64,000 bases of DNA. It comes from Ascidia mentula. Lineage: Eukaryota; Chordata; Ascidiacea; Phlebobranchia; Ascidiidae. The stretch is taken from assembly GCA_947561715.1 (NCBI GenBank), contig OX387203.1:15066001-15130000 (forward strand), given 5' to 3'. The position numbers were made by a program, and so were the translations under genes. This document shows, in pieces, positions 21,372 to 34,599 of the stretch. Each line of letters begins with the position of its first letter. Position 1 is the stretch's first letter. The notes under the pieces are model-generated. The model saw nothing but the letters and a program-made list of their open reading frames with translations, searched no databases and was not told the origin of the DNA.

Positions 21372-24300
21372 TCAAAAATAAATTCTGGGCTGAAAAAAAT
21401 CATTATCTATCATCTTCGAAAAAATTATCTACGTTAACGAAACCATGTTTTTATGTAAAATTTAACAAAATTCTCACCGGGTTTTTCAGTTTTTCAATCT
21501 CTTTTGTCAAGACTCGAATAGATTCGGAATCGAATCCGCATCCACGCAGCGCCAACCCCTCATTCACTTTAGGGACAATACGACAAATATTTTCAACATC
21601 TTTTCGTTCAAACTTGTTGCCCCTCAGATCGAGATTTCCCAACTATTTAAAATATAAAGATTGATCGGGAATCTTTCTTTCAAATTTTCTTAAAAACAGA
21701 TTAAAATCAACTCCATGTTTTTACTTTCAATTAGAAAAAGTAAGTTTTATAAAACTATTATGGATTTGAACAAATATTTATTCTCAAAATAATGAAAACC
21801 AACGTTGTGTCCCATCTTCATAATCGCTTCACAGATCATGTTTAAAGTTTCGGAATTAAGTTCGCATTTCCCCAAACCCAGAATCAAAACGGGTTCTCGA
21901 ATCCGTGGAAGGAAATCCGCGAGAGCAAAAACATCCGAAATCTTTAGTGGGATTCTGATTAAATTCAACTCCTGAGGACAAGAGAGGGCGATTTCATCCC
22001 TGGATATTTCGTCAACTTCCTGTAAATCTACGAGGAAATCTGAAACAGGCACAAGTTTATCAAAAACAAACATGGCGGTTTTTAAGATTTATTAAATCAC
22101 TAAAACATTTTATTGCAAACTTCAAACAAGATTTCTTCACCTTTAATCGGATTTTGAACTAAACATTTTTATTCCATTCTCTTCTATGAGAACAATGGAA
22201 TTGTGACGTCACAATACTTACTGTGACGTCACAGTGAAGTTTACAAACACGCATCACACCGACTGGAAATAAATACTAACCTCGTAACTCGTATCCATCA
22301 GACCTTTTTTCTCGCAGGTATTTCGAAAGTTTCTTCAACAACTTTTTTGCACGCTTTACTGGGAAAGACCAGAGGGATGTTAGTTGACAAAAAAAATCGC
22401 CAGTTAACAAAATTTTGAACGCGAGTTACTTGGCCACTTACGAGGTAGCAGCATGATTTTTTCACACGTAAAAGTTCAATTCTGCCAACCTTTTTTATTT
22501 AAAGTGCATATGACACGGCCATGACAACTTTGCGTAAAACTAAAGGTACATCTACAACAAACATATATCCAAAGTTTTACGGTTCTACGTCAACTAAAAA
22601 ATGTAGAAAACTGCACGAAAAGTAACGGCGACCAAAAATCGTAAATCTTTTGCCCTGAGGAGAAAAGGACATCACATAAGGCGCTTGCGTCGAAAAAATG
22701 CATTGTTTAGATAGGAGAAGGCACCTTTTTTTGCAGATATCGAATAGTTTCAAACATAGGAGAATGTACAGATTACGCTACCTTAAAGGTCAGAACAGGG
22801 TTTTGCATGACAAAAAAATTGTCATTGTGACGTCACGAATCAAAGGCCCTTATCAGCGGAAGACCATGGGGTATAGCAAAAACGACATAACTGTGAGTGG
22901 GCAAAACGACAATGCTAAACTAACGGTTTGTCTCTGTCGTGTTTTCAAAAGTTCATGTATCACGTTAGCGATCATAAATGCTGTAACAACAAGAACATCC
23001 TGTCCCAGTACCGTATTTACTCGATTGTAAGCCGCGGCTTATAAAGTTTTTTAACCTACCGTTTGTGCGGCTTACAATCGAGTAAATACGGTAACTGTTT
23101 TATTATTACACAACTAAACAAGACATAATAGTTTGAACTGCGGCCATCTGTCTTCAGCTTAAATTAACATCAAAATCCGTTTATTGCACTTGTTCACTTT
23201 TTGTCCCCTGTTTAATGCAATATTATGATTAAACCAGTTTTACAATGTTTTCTATTCCTGCGCATAAGGCTTGCTGCCAGCACTCGCGCACGACCGAAGC
23301 GCCTTCTACGACGTCACGCAACAATATCTCGCTTTCGCACGACGCGACAAAAGTGCGACTTTGATCAGCTGTATCTCAGAAACCAGTCGTCGTATCAAGC
23401 TACTTTTTTCGCTAAAAAAGTTATGAACATCTCTTAGTTTGATTATTAACATGTTTTATTTTTACGTGTCATATGCACTTTAAGTGTCCAAAACCACAGG
23501 TTTATGCAAAACAATGGATATGATAAATACCAATATATATGTTACAGAAATGGTATACTTCAGTACTTGCACTACAGGACAGAACTTACTATTTACATGT
23601 CCTAGCTCACCATCATCAATTTGAGGTATTCTGGCTGCCTGAAGTTCTGCTGCAGCAGTGGAGGTTTCACCAGCTGTAGAAACATGTGTTAAAAAGCAGA
23701 AGCAATATGTACTGGGCTACTGTTACATCTTACAAATGTTACCAAAAGCTAAATTAACAAAAAAATACAGCAAACAAATAAAATGTAAGGTTTTGAAAAT
23801 TTGGTAAGACATTTCTGTCAAAAAAAAGTATGAAATGTGTATTGTAGTATGAATATAAATTAACATACAATTTTTTTCATTAACAATACATGATTGTTTA
23901 GATTAACACACCAAATGGATTGATCTACTGTGGCATGCTTACAGCACTAAAACGTTGCACACCAAGTAACAGCGGCATCACAGCCAAGCCGGGTAAGCTT
24001 CCTTTCCTGAAAGCTCAAGATATAAAAAAAGCACTGCAGTTTGAACTCATAACCCTTGTCATTAGGAACCATAGTTCTACCAACTAAGAAAAAATGGAAA
24101 CACCCAGTTTGGCTGCGATGTCACTGCCAATAAAACTCAATAATTTAAAAATTTAACCTTTTTCTGCATGTTTTGGATATTTCTTTGAACGTCTTGAAAA
24201 AAGTCTTGCAAAACCTGTACGTTTTTGTGTGGCAGAATTGGAATAAACTAAAGAAAAGCAAAAATACTGAGTTGATCAACTCAAGCATACCCATGCTGTA

Positions 24301-27300
24301 ACACATAATACACTGTCAAATCTTATGCAGCGCAGTATGAAAACAAAGGATTGTTGTTATGTTATGTTTTCTGCTTTGTAAATATTTATCACCATTTCCC
24401 GGCGACAGTTTTGAATGTTGGGCCTTGGAAGTTGTTGTGCCACCTGATGTTTTGGATGGAGACGATTCGATACTTGTTGAAGGCAAACCACCCCTGCAAG
24501 CTTTAAAACAATGTGTTGAAATATATAGTATAGCATATCATTTTTTTTTCCATTTTTGTAGACTTTAGTGAAGTGTTGCAACATACATACCATTTAACAA
24601 TTAATTTATGTGCCTTTACCACAGGTTTATTTAAAACAACGATTATAATAAATATCAACAAATATATATGAATGCAACATGGTGGCAACATTACACTCCA
24701 GTTTGTGTTGTAAAAATGTGATACTTCATTACTTGCACTAAAAATCAATTAAGCAAAGTGTGTATGTAGGGCAGAACTTACTTTTTACATGTCCTAGCTC
24801 ATCACCATCAATTTGAGGTATTCTGGTTGCCTGAAGTTCAGCTGCAGCAGTGGTGGTTTCACCAGCTGTAGAAACATATGTATTACAAATCAGAATCAAA
24901 ATATACTGGGCTACTATCTGTTTACAAGTGCCTTAATGAAACAGAGTACAAACATTTGCTGAAATTCTAGTAAAACTTTAAATAATTGTTCCAGTGGTTC
25001 TCAACCTGTAAGGGCTTTTTAAGTGGTGTTGTTGCGTTTGAAGTGTTCGCTACAGTGTGCATAAGAAATTACAACATAGACAAATTCCAACCAAAAATGC
25101 CAATCGTTGTAAAACTGCATGCTGCGATATGTGTCATGAACTTTAAATGGGCATTAAATCCTGTTTCTGATTGTTATTTGGCATTTTGATATTTAGTTCA
25201 AAGTACAACACAACCATGCTTTAACACATAATACACTCTCAAATCTTGTGCAGCGCAGTTTAAAGAAGCATTGTTGTTGTGTTATGTTTCACTCAAACAG
25301 TTTTCTGCTTCGAAAACATTTACCATCATTTTCTGGCGACTGTTTTGAATCTTGGGCATTGGAATTTGTTGCGCCATCTAATGTTTTGAATATAGTAGAT
25401 TTTACATTAGTTGAAGCAAAATCTCCTTTACAAGCTTCAATTCAGCAAAGTTTTGTCAGCAAAAAAGATGACAGAAACACATTTTTAATACACAAATATC
25501 AAATAAATATAGTACTGACGGATTTTATGCATGTTGAAAATTGTCATACCGCTGACAGCACTATTGACAGAATCCGATTCCGAACTGATTTCACTACATC
25601 CACTTCCAGAGGCTTTAATTAAAAATTATAAAATAAAAATAATGGTCAATAAAGCACAAACTTTCCAATGCGCTGCACATACCTGGTTTGTATCCGAGCA
25701 AAAGGCCACACACAAAACGACGAACCATTGCCCAATGGGGTTCATTGATTAAATCGTCCACGATTTGATCAAATTCTTCATCTGCCATGAACATAGAAAT
25801 GTAGTGTGCACCAAACATTTCCTGCAGAACTTGATGAAGATAGTAGAAGAGAACATCTCTCCCATCAAAGACTCTACGTCTGGGAAGCCAGGAGAACTTT
25901 GCCATTTTGAACACTACATCCTGTACTTTTACATCCTCTAAACCTACTTTTTGAAGGTCGTCATGTGTGAACACAACGGTTTTACGAACCATGCCTTCAT
26001 ATGCCATTTGGCTAAGTGGCAAATTGAGGTTATTTAATTTCTCTCCTTTTGCATGCTCAGAGTGACCAAGTTGTTGCAAAACGGTATCAAATACATGAGT
26101 TATGGTGGAAATACTGCGTACCTCACCAAATAACCCAGCATAGACAATAAATTGTAAAAGCATTGGATTGCTGCATAAATCAAGCAATTGTGGAGATTTA
26201 CTTTTAAGTTTGTTCCACAGTTCATTTGCTTTATCACCCGAGTAACTATCAAACAGTGTCTTTGCATCCTCAGGAGAAAGATCACTGACATAAATTGTTG
26301 GCTTAGGTCGGAGTCCTAATGGTATTGATAGCAATGAGTGGGGTCGGGAAGTAAAAATTAATATAGATTTTGGAAAAAATTGCCTGCTGCAAAGGTTAGC
26401 AACAAGCTGTTGTACTGGCAAGGGGGTGCCATACTTCACATTTACAGGTGCCATGTTTTCTAGTGTCCAGGTTGCCTGATCTAATCCATCAAAAATAAAA
26501 GCACACTTTTCTGGGTTGTTTATCATCCACTGGAAAACAAAACTAAGAGTTTCCTGTGAAGCATGGTTGAACTGGTTATCCAGCAGAAGCTCCTGCAAAG
26601 TAAGCTTTTTATCGCCATAGTTTAGATACATGAACCGAAGATGAAGCACTAAATGATCTTCTGTTGCTAGTTGCCTGCACAATCTCTTTGAAAGAGTAGA
26701 TTTGCCACATCCAGGCGGTCCAAGAAAAGCTAGAAATATACCTTGCTGGTTGTCTTCTTTGAAGCTTGAAACTAGTTTCTCTAATTGGATGTGTTCACCA
26801 ACAAATCGATCATTGTCCCTCTTGCTTGTTGATGGCTGAAACTCATTTTCCTTTTGAGGATCAATTCCTTTGTAAATATCAGTATCTATCAGTGTTGGTT
26901 GAACCTCTGGTATTTCAACCTTTTGCAACACTTCACTGTAAGGGACAACATCTGGATCAAGATTTTCAAGCTGATATGTTTTGATTTCATCAACTGCCTG
27001 TTGCAACTTTTCTTCTGCAAATTTTAAACAGGTTTTTCAGATAATAAATCTATTTTGCTGTGAGAAACAGTGAGCTCTAGCATCTATGTTTGGCTGGTTT
27101 ATTTTTAGTGCAGCATGCTGCATAACCACAACGCAAATTGAGGATTAGCATTTATCAGTAAAACTATATTGTGATGGTAACGTCTAATGCCACAGAAAAA
27201 TGATAAAATCCCAAGTACAAAAGCGGGAAAAAATTTGTCTGCTGTATGTATCATTATATTTTCATTTCAAATGCTTGTTTCCAAAGTTTTAGTTGATCTA

Positions 27301-29936
27301 AATCTTATTTTACGTGAATTTATGGAACTACTTTGATTCGTATGAGTAAGAACAAACATAATTTCAGATGACATCGAATAAGGTTGTAATCGGCAAATTT
27401 CGAGTTGTAACTCTCTCATTGGTTGTATTTTTACCCACAATGCAGTACACTTTATGGAGGATAAAACAAAATCTGCTGAAGGACGCATGTTGGTATTTCT
27501 ATTACAATAAGCTTGGCGGCGGAAAATTTATACCTTGTATTTAATCCTCTGTTACCTCAAAAGGAGGAAGTCATAAAGCAATCAGTGAAGCAATGGGGTC
27601 AATTTTGCGGTTAAGTGAGCTCATATGCAAGTGATGTTGCTTGGGTGAATTTGAGCCAGTTTTGGGCAGTTTTAAGTAGAGTTTTGTGCGTTTTAATCAG
27701 GTAGCTACGTGGTAACGTGTGCTGTATAAAATTGTGCTAAAAAGACGGTTTAAGTTTGAGGTTATATCTGCAGAATAATTACAGAGTTATGTCTGCGTTG
27801 AACGGCAAAAATATTCTGGTTTTCTACTAGTTATGTTGCCAGTTCTAAACTAACCAGCCTGGCGAAACCTAGTAGTGTGAAGAAAAAGTGGACGCGAACA
27901 TATGAGCGCGAAGTAAATCAATCGAAATCATAATCACTCAGCAAAACATGGAAAACAAGGCAGGTTTTATTACAAAGTTGTATATTTTCTGTTTTTCAGA
28001 GAAAGAACTTTTAGCGATTGTATGAGAGTGTTTCCGTTCCACAGTCAGCAAAAATGCTTCATCGTAGATAGACGTACGGTGTTTCAGCTACAGTGTTTGT
28101 TTTACATGTTGGCCAAACAAGCGTAAAGAAAATTCCGTACTTTCTAAGCCCATGTGATTTACGTGAAGATGCCTTGGTAACTTACTGGCTCCGTAGCTTC
28201 ATTTGACAATTTGGCTCAACGCAAGATACGGTAAACTGGAATCTTCTGTCCACCGTAATCCGTATTGAAAATAGCTGTCCCTGTACTGTCGTATCTACCA
28301 ACTGATTTAAACGTTTTCACAAACACTTTTACTTCACGTATGTTTGCTCAGCTTCGCTTGTCACAGCTACCAAATGGTTTGTAAAATGGTTACGTAGGTT
28401 ATTTGTGATGTCACGAGGTTATGAGTTGTGAGCAAACTATTGAAACAATGGCTTGATGCCACATTACCAAAATGTTTGCAATGACAACATATAAGCGCAT
28501 GTGTAGAATGGTTTCATATTTCCGTCGAAACTCTTTCATCAATTTTTCGCGGCACACACAGTTTGCGAAACCGGTTAAAAGCATTATTCTGACAAGCTGT
28601 AAAGTGCACTATTCGTTCAAGTAGACAAAAATGATCGCATGCTCGTCATGATTCTACAAGGGAAGTGAAAGCTTTCGAGCATCTGGATACAAACACATAA
28701 AAGTGTCTGAAAACTTAACACCTTTTACGCAAAAAGGTCACGGACGGCATGCTTTCGTTTTAAATGCTGAAGTCAGGCACGACAGCCCCCAACAACTATC
28801 GTAACTGGAACTTAGACATTCACTATCTGAGTGGTATATATGTTAATTGCCCTTCCTCAGTCGCTCTCTCTTAAGGACTCGGTTACCCAGTTTTAAATTC
28901 CATTGATGTGACGCGTATACTATTATTTGTAAACGCATTCTGTTCACGGAGTCAAATTAGTTATAGTTCAGAACACGCCCCAGAAAACCAGAACTTAGCT
29001 AAAACAGCCAAGTTCACACCGCTGGGTCTGACCCATACTCCGTAATTGAGTTTTAGGTGCTTGATAATTTCGGAAATTACATAAACTCATTACATAAAAG
29101 CCAACGATGTACATTTACAAGAACTGGCGTTCCATGAGATTGCACCAGATTTCCATAGCAATGCATCATGCATGGCAACCTAACGGATCATTGGTAGCAA
29201 AATTGCTGACAACCATAAACAAAAATGTAGATTTCAGTGAAACATTATCTGCAGTGACAATTTAATGTGATGATGTCCACGTCATTTAATCAGAGTCCAA
29301 CGGTCTAAGTCACATAATATGTTTAATTGGATTCTATGTTGTCGCTGGGACAAGACACAGATATTTGTAAATTAGTCGCATTTAAGCTAATAATTTGGTC
29401 ATCTTCAAATGGTCGTAAATAAAGGCGAAATCAGTCGTGGTTCGATTTGAATACAAGTATTTGTATTCCAACCTTCCCTAGTAAAACTCCCCTACCTCGT
29501 TTATCTTCTGATTCTGTATTGGTTGATTCATGATAATGGGCATGATGGTGATGATGTTCTACAGTCTGTTGCAGATGTTCATGGTGATGTACGTCACCAG
29601 TATATAGGTGTAGGTTCTGGAATAAAACCAGAATATTTACACAACAACAAGGTGGTTTTCTTTTTTGGAGTAGCTTCACTAAACTAAGCATCGCCGGTTT
29701 TTGGTTGTTGAAAGTAAAGTAATAAATTACTGAGAGCATTTGTCAACGTCTCAAAGAGACCACTATGCATATTAATAATAATATCAAAGTGTGATATGTT
29801 TGATGTAATATAGCAGATCACTATAAAGTGACTAATCAACAAAAACCTTTACAGTCACGAATAAAGTCTTTACATTCAAGCTTACCTCGGCAACAATGTT
29901 TTGTGAGTTTTCTCCTTCTGTTTGTTGTTCGGCCAT
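21372..29936 (-). CDS. NLR-B: NACHT-LRR receptor (13 exons, 846 aa)
   Basis: Tandem paralogue of NLR-A. Exons: 29886-29936, 29496-29616, 25683-27014, 25550-25612, 25324-25434, 24782-24865, 24393-24500, 24158-24247, 23590-23673, 22281-22358, 21804-22039, 21478-21642, 21372-21389. Total 2541 nt, in frame, no internal stop found. Walker A is GPPGCGKSTLS, Walker B FIFDGLD, sensor IFTSRP. The His-rich exon has only one repeat-like unit (HLQQTVE). The GDGSGSSPK linker exon of copy A is missing; that region is occupied by a 979-bp MITE and unmatched sequence. The C-terminus is PRIYF rather than PGVSGLNDQ. Exon 25324-25434 has a weak acceptor (gaattgaag). Same architecture and probable role as A. Confidence 0.8.
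22502..23480. mobile_element. TA-flanked MITE with 16-bp terminal inverted repeats
   Basis: Begins AAGTGCATATGACACG and ends with its exact complement, with TA on both sides (22500-22501 and 23481-23482), as in Tc1/mariner-type elements. About 979 bp, no transposase. It is absent from the matching introns of copies A and C. A second hairpin element is nested at 23009-23093. Confidence 0.8.
23009..23093. mobile_element. Fold-back element, 27-bp perfect inverted repeats
   Basis: Arms 23009-23035 and 23067-23093 are perfect complements (starting TACCGTATTTACTCGATTG) around a 31-nt loop. TA lies at both outer edges, so a TA target site is plausible. It is nested within the larger MITE. Confidence 0.8.
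23905..24088 (-). mobile_element. tRNA-derived SINE (copy B)
   Basis: Orthologous copy of the SINE at 5895-6060, with head TTAGTTGGTAGAACTATGG and B box GGTTATGAGTTCAAACTGC on the minus strand. Confidence 0.5.
25683..27014 (-). CDS. NACHT exon of NLR-B
   Basis: 1332 nt, the same length as in copy A, with intact P-loop GPPGCGKST, Walker B CAFIFDGLDQ and ILIFTSRP. Differences from copy A are scattered substitutions without length change. Confidence 0.92.
27018..29490 (-). other. Long intron 2 of NLR-B
   Basis: Aligns with intron 2 of NLR-A. No exon seen. It lacks the hAT element present in copy A and holds different sequence around 28780-29060. Confidence 0.55.
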
Positions 29937-30039
29937 TCTTGGATTAGCAGGTGTAGCTTTGTATTGCAAGTACAGTGTAGAAATATACTACACATATATA
30001 GCCTACGGTGTGTAAAGATTTGTATATTATGCAATTTAA

Positions 30040-31480
30040 AAACACACATACTCATGAACAAAAAAGTAAACTAATGTAAAGTACAGTATAGAAATAATAC
30101 ATGTAAAATCTGTGTGATCAACAGTCTCAAGTTACATGCCTTATTTAGAAACAAATTTAACGTTGCTTATTTTGTCGACCTATAACAGCAAATACACCGT
30201 AACAGACTTGATAGTAACGGATTTCACATGACTTTACTGAAGTAGTAATCAACGGTGATAATTCAGATAAATACAAAACCCGCGAAATATACTTTACCGT
30301 CTGAATAGAATAATGTTGATATTAGAAGAGATGCATTTACTTTTTGCTATTTAACTCCATCAACGCGTACGGCTCCGTTAACCTGTGCGGTATTTCCAAT
30401 TGCCTGTGGTGGTAAATATCCGTCAACCTGTGTGCGCCCGTGCAAAACACGGAAATTACGTTTGTTTTTTTATGTGTAAGGCAGTTTACTTATATTGCGT
30501 CATTGCGGAACATCTACAGTCCAACAGTTAGAAGATATATTCATTAGCACATGTAGCTGATGAACATAGTGGGCGATTCTAACTTAGACGCCATGCTGCG
30601 GAAATCAGCCTACCAGTGGGTGTTGAAGGTATGAATGACTAAACCTGCTTATAGCAACAAAAACAGAACTCTTTAATCAACAAATTTGTGGTGAACTAAC
30701 ATCACGTCACTATTGGTTCCCAGTTGCTTTGCTTGGCCATAATGTTTACTCTACTGTGGTTCGTCACCATTAGTTCCTACCTAGTTTGGTCCCTAACGAA
30801 TCGACATCAAATGCAAAGAACCACAAAGTAGAAAATTTCCTGGTAAGTTAAGCGGCAAGATCATATCGCAAACTGCACTTCGGAATGGGACGATCACGCC
30901 TTGTCATGCAAGAGCATAAAGCGTTGTCTGATTACGGTTATAGAGATCCCCTACGTATATGTGAAGGTCGCCTGGCAAGTTGTGCGCTAGCTCACCAGTG
31001 TATCCTGACAACATTACGCGCGTCGGTTTTAACAAAAACTCCCTACATTTATTCAGAGAACAGCTGCCGGAAAAACAACATTACAACGAACGGCTGCTGT
31101 AATGCATCTAGTGACTGTTCCGCTCGTTTCCCAATGACCGTTGATGGGTCTTGTGACTTACATAGGGATTCTAAGTTACAACAAAAAATTTTGCTCCTGG
31201 ATGACACTGTACAGAGGAAGGACTTGTTGAGCCTCCTGGAAGATCTGATGACCAACAGGGGGGTATAAACAGCCCTGAGGGGAGGGTTTTGACACTTTTT
31301 CAGCAACTAAATTTGATGCCAAGAAATTTTTTGCTTGATTTTAAAGAAATCTGAATCAGTTTTATTAAAAGCCACAGTTTTAGCAAGAAGTTTGTCAAGT
31401 ACGATGTATTGTTCCTAATGCCATTTTCTACAGTAAATCCTTCACAGCCTCTTGTATTATATTTTTTAATGCTGTATAAT
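30040..31480. other. Spacer between NLR-B and the phosphatase locus
   Basis: No gene is recognised with confidence. A degenerate relative of the 5281-5554 MITE interior lies near 30770-30850. One open frame at 30885-31268 is listed separately. Confidence 0.4.
30885..31268 (+). CDS. Unrecognised open frame, 127 codons
   Basis: Open frame starting MGRSRLVMQEHKALSDYGYR. No signal peptide, membrane segment or known motif is seen; it is moderately Cys- and Leu-rich. No duplicated counterpart exists in the window to test conservation, so it may be chance. Confidence 0.15.
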   Translation: MGRSRLVMQEHKALSDYGYRDPLRICEGRLASCALAHQCILTTLRASVLTKTPYIYSENSCRKNNITTNGCCNASSDCSARFPMTVDGSCDLHRDSKLQQKILLLDDTVQRKDLLSLLEDLMTNRGV

Positions 31481-31499
31481 ACTTACGGGGGTTTGCACC

Positions 31500-32344
31500 A
31501 TTTCCCTTCTTTGCTGCTTCATGTTACAAACTGCCTTTGAAACATCAACCAAACCAGTTTCACTTGCCAATTTTCACAAGCCAATAAACGTTCCTGTTCT
31601 TCCGGCTCCGGCACCAAAAGTAAAAAAGTTCAACTGGGACGTTAAATGAAATATGCATTATTTAGGGGATTTTCTATACCTTTAATGAAAAATTGTAGGA
31701 ACTTCAACATTTAGGGATTGTTGTACCTCAGCCAAGTGCGTTTTAACTTCTTTATAAAATTTCAGCAAACCGGTGGTGGTTTGTGGAACTTTGTGGTCTG
31801 GCCAAGCAGTGAAATGATTATGTGCGTTGTTCCTGTAAATTGAACTCAGAACGTGTATCAAAACTTCAAGTTACACGAACTACTTACAGATAAACGAACT
31901 ACTTTCAGATATATTCACTTTCTGTGACTTTCACTCGTGTTAAGTTTCAACACCGATTACCATTTTCGGACCAGTAGAGGGCGCACTTGGACTAAAAACA
32001 AATAATATTGTTGTTCCTTTTTGTGCGGCAAAATTAAACAGTTTTTTAACCGAACCTTCCCCTTTTCTTGATGATTGGCTAGCATTACAATTACTTGGAC
32101 ATTCTGTTCCCAAGTCATCGTCCAGAAATCATCCACAGTTTTATGGAGCGCTCCTTGGGTTGCCATTCACTTGTATGGAAACCCTGAAATCCAGAAATAT
32201 ATAAGCTGCTGAAAATCTTGGTGTGGGTCCTGGAAGGCTACTAAAGTTTTTTGTTATTTGTTTTACGTACGTTCGTAAAGGAAACGTTAATTTAATGGTT
32301 TCCACCTGCATCCTCGTTGTTTAGAATCACTCTGGTGTGGTCGT
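31500..32344 (-). pseudogene. Decayed PTP catalytic-domain exons
   Basis: Minus-strand pieces of a second tyrosine phosphatase domain in correct order: YDHTRVILNNEDAGG (about 32283-32344), [15 protein letters not shown] (about 32060-32170), KCALYW (about 31995), FTAWPDHKVPQTT (about 31780-31829) and GAGRTGTFIG with VDVSKAVCNM (about 31500-31620). The frame is interrupted more than once and the HC of the P-loop is not readable. High similarity to the PTP exons of the gene at 35323-42405 marks it as a local duplicate rather than an ancient second domain. Confidence 0.75.
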
Positions 32345-33726
32345 CTATGGAAATAGCAAAAAGTAAATCAGCTGAAATTTTAATTCATAATTCAACATAG
32401 TGTCTTGGTTTGGAGAAGATTTTTTTGCCGTTTTATTTCCATTAACACTATTACCTTTTATCAAAAAAATAATTTTGTCGGCTGCCTGACTTAAACCGGG
32501 GCAGTTGTATTGTTAAGTCTATGCGCAGAAAGCCTAAACATGTCTCAACTATTTCGATTTTTAAACACTTTTTACTTACACGAGATTATACTCTCGTATC
32601 AATTTCTGATTTCCCTTGGTTGTGTCGTCATCATATACAGTAAAAAATGAACTTGACCGAAAAAACTTTTACGTACAACGCATCAATACAGCACAGGGCT
32701 GTGATTGGTGAAAACAAACAACTCTTCGCTCAGTTTTAACCAATCACAGAGTACTGCTTTAATATATTTTTTGACGCTTTTGGGGAATGTAAGATCGAGG
32801 TTATACGAAGTATGTGATATAAAGACGCTCAATGGCTTGTACATACGTTTGAAACCAGACCACTGTCCTGTGGTCACATGATTTGATTAGAGTCACATGA
32901 TTGCCGTAGAGTCAAAGTTTGGGATGGCAGATTGCGATGACAACATTTTAGCGTTCCCTGCCGAGATCACTAGATTAGGTGGAAAGAGAATGCGTGTTAT
33001 TCTTATCGGCGCAATGTTGATAATGTATCTGTGAGTCTTGTGGGAGTTAAATCATTATAGACAAATCGTTTCTTGAACCATGTTTGCATAACTCGGTGAA
33101 CGCAACCACAATAAAACTTGTACAAACAGTTACAATATAGCAGTCTTTTGTTGTTACGCGCAAACTAACATAGCAACATACGTACTTCCGTGTTCTGGAT
33201 CAAAACCGTAGGACGGGTCGATCCAAATATACTACAGGAAATCTCACGTTGGTTGCCTGTAGGCTTCTCTCCTGCATCTCATGAGGTAACACAGACTGCT
33301 GACTGTTTCTACCATGTGTGGTGTTAACGCTTACGTAATAAGCAAAGCGCAGGAAGTGGGGGTCTTGAGTCGTCACAAGTAAAAATCGACTGTGTGTTGT
33401 CCAGCCGTACATGGCACGATTCTGCAAACTTTATTGCCATGAACACCTGCTTACGTTGTCATGCACCGAGAAGGTTGCATTGTACAGCGGCGAGTCTAAA
33501 AGTTGATTTTATAAACAATGAGTGTTCTTTCAATATCATGTTTATTGCCCTTCGTCGTAATATGTCGAACGAAAACCTTCTCACTGCCACATCCAAATTT
33601 TACATCTTCCTGCATTTGCTTCAGGAAGTTGCTTTGCATTAGGCATAAAAGCATTGACATGTTTTGATTGTGGTTGGATATAGTTGGTCGAATTCGTCTT
33701 GTGTTGTATTCATGTTATTGTTTCAG

Positions 33727-34146
33727 TGACGCCGCCCCCTCCCGCTTCCGCAATTGCTGGCACAACAGTATCTTTACTTCTGCTGGTTGTTTTGATTGTG
33801 GCGGAAGTGTTAACTAATGAGCTATGTCCATGCTTTTGCAACACACATATTACAAAACTCAACTAACCACACAGAGATGGATTAAAAACGCCAGCGGTCC
33901 CGAAAAAAAAAAACGTTCTCGTAAAGGCCAGTTACCCATAAGTTGTTGCGAAATAGCAAGCAACCTTTCCTAACAACTAAAGTTCAGTAAAACCCTGCAT
34001 GATTTTAACACCTACGCCATATTTACACTCCACTACATGAAGATCACGTGCAAGAAGAAACTACGACGATTTTAAGAGTTGTTCTTGAGGAATTCTTCAC
34101 TGACAGTATGGGCAGGGACCACGAAGGTTTAAAAGAACAATTTAAG
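33727..34146 (+). pseudogene. RPTP transmembrane and juxtamembrane exon remnants, plus strand
   Basis: After a tattgtttcag acceptor at 33726 the frame reads VTPPPPASAIAGTTVSLLLL, a transmembrane segment close to VIPSKSAPAFEIVGTTISSL of the main phosphatase. At about 34062-34146, VVLEEFFTDSMGRDHEGLKE ends at AAG|GTAGAT and matches the juxtamembrane exon YDLGKFYSDCTKKEHQGLKC. The TM exon has lost its donor and no catalytic exons follow on this strand, so this is debris of an inverted paralogue. Confidence 0.65.
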
Positions 34147-34564
34147 GTAGATAACACTGTGAGAAAGTGATCTAAGCCAGGCCTTTCATAACCATTCTCG
34201 CGACCCCTCATGTTCCACAGTAACGTTTTGATAGTTTGTTGCAACAGTTAATCGTAATGAAGCAAATGAAAAACTCATGAAGGCCTACTTTGTGACAGAG
34301 TACAATTAAATGTTGTTTGTGTCACGGTGACTCTTTGCAGACCATCAGGTTTTGAGTGTGATCCCAAGTTTGAGAAGTCTGATTGACAGATAACATTGCT
34401 TGGATTTGAAACAACTCTAGTATTTTCATTGTTTCTTGCACCATTTCCTTCAGAACATCAAACTTAACAATATAACTGCCTTAGTTAAATTCATGCAGCT
34501 GACAAACTTTTTTTTTTTTAAAAGGTAGAAATTATCCAGATATTACGAGATTTTTATTAAAATC

Positions 34565-34599
34565 GACGTTTCGTCTACCATCCGGAGAGATTTCTTCAG
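34565..34599 (-). ncRNA. Hammerhead-ribozyme-like core (Penelope type)
   Basis: Minus strand reads CTGAAGA, an arm able to form an imperfect stem II, then GAAACGTC. CTGANGA and GAAA with the GTC cleavage triplet are the conserved hammerhead core, and a very short stem III is typical of ribozymes in Penelope-like elements. No coding part of such an element is adjacent. Confidence 0.45.

Noticed and set aside
31500-32344. Second (D2) PTP domain of the main phosphatase
   Set aside because: Similarity to the D1 exons is far too high for an ancient D2, the frame is broken, and the main gene already has a terminal exon with a stop at 35323.
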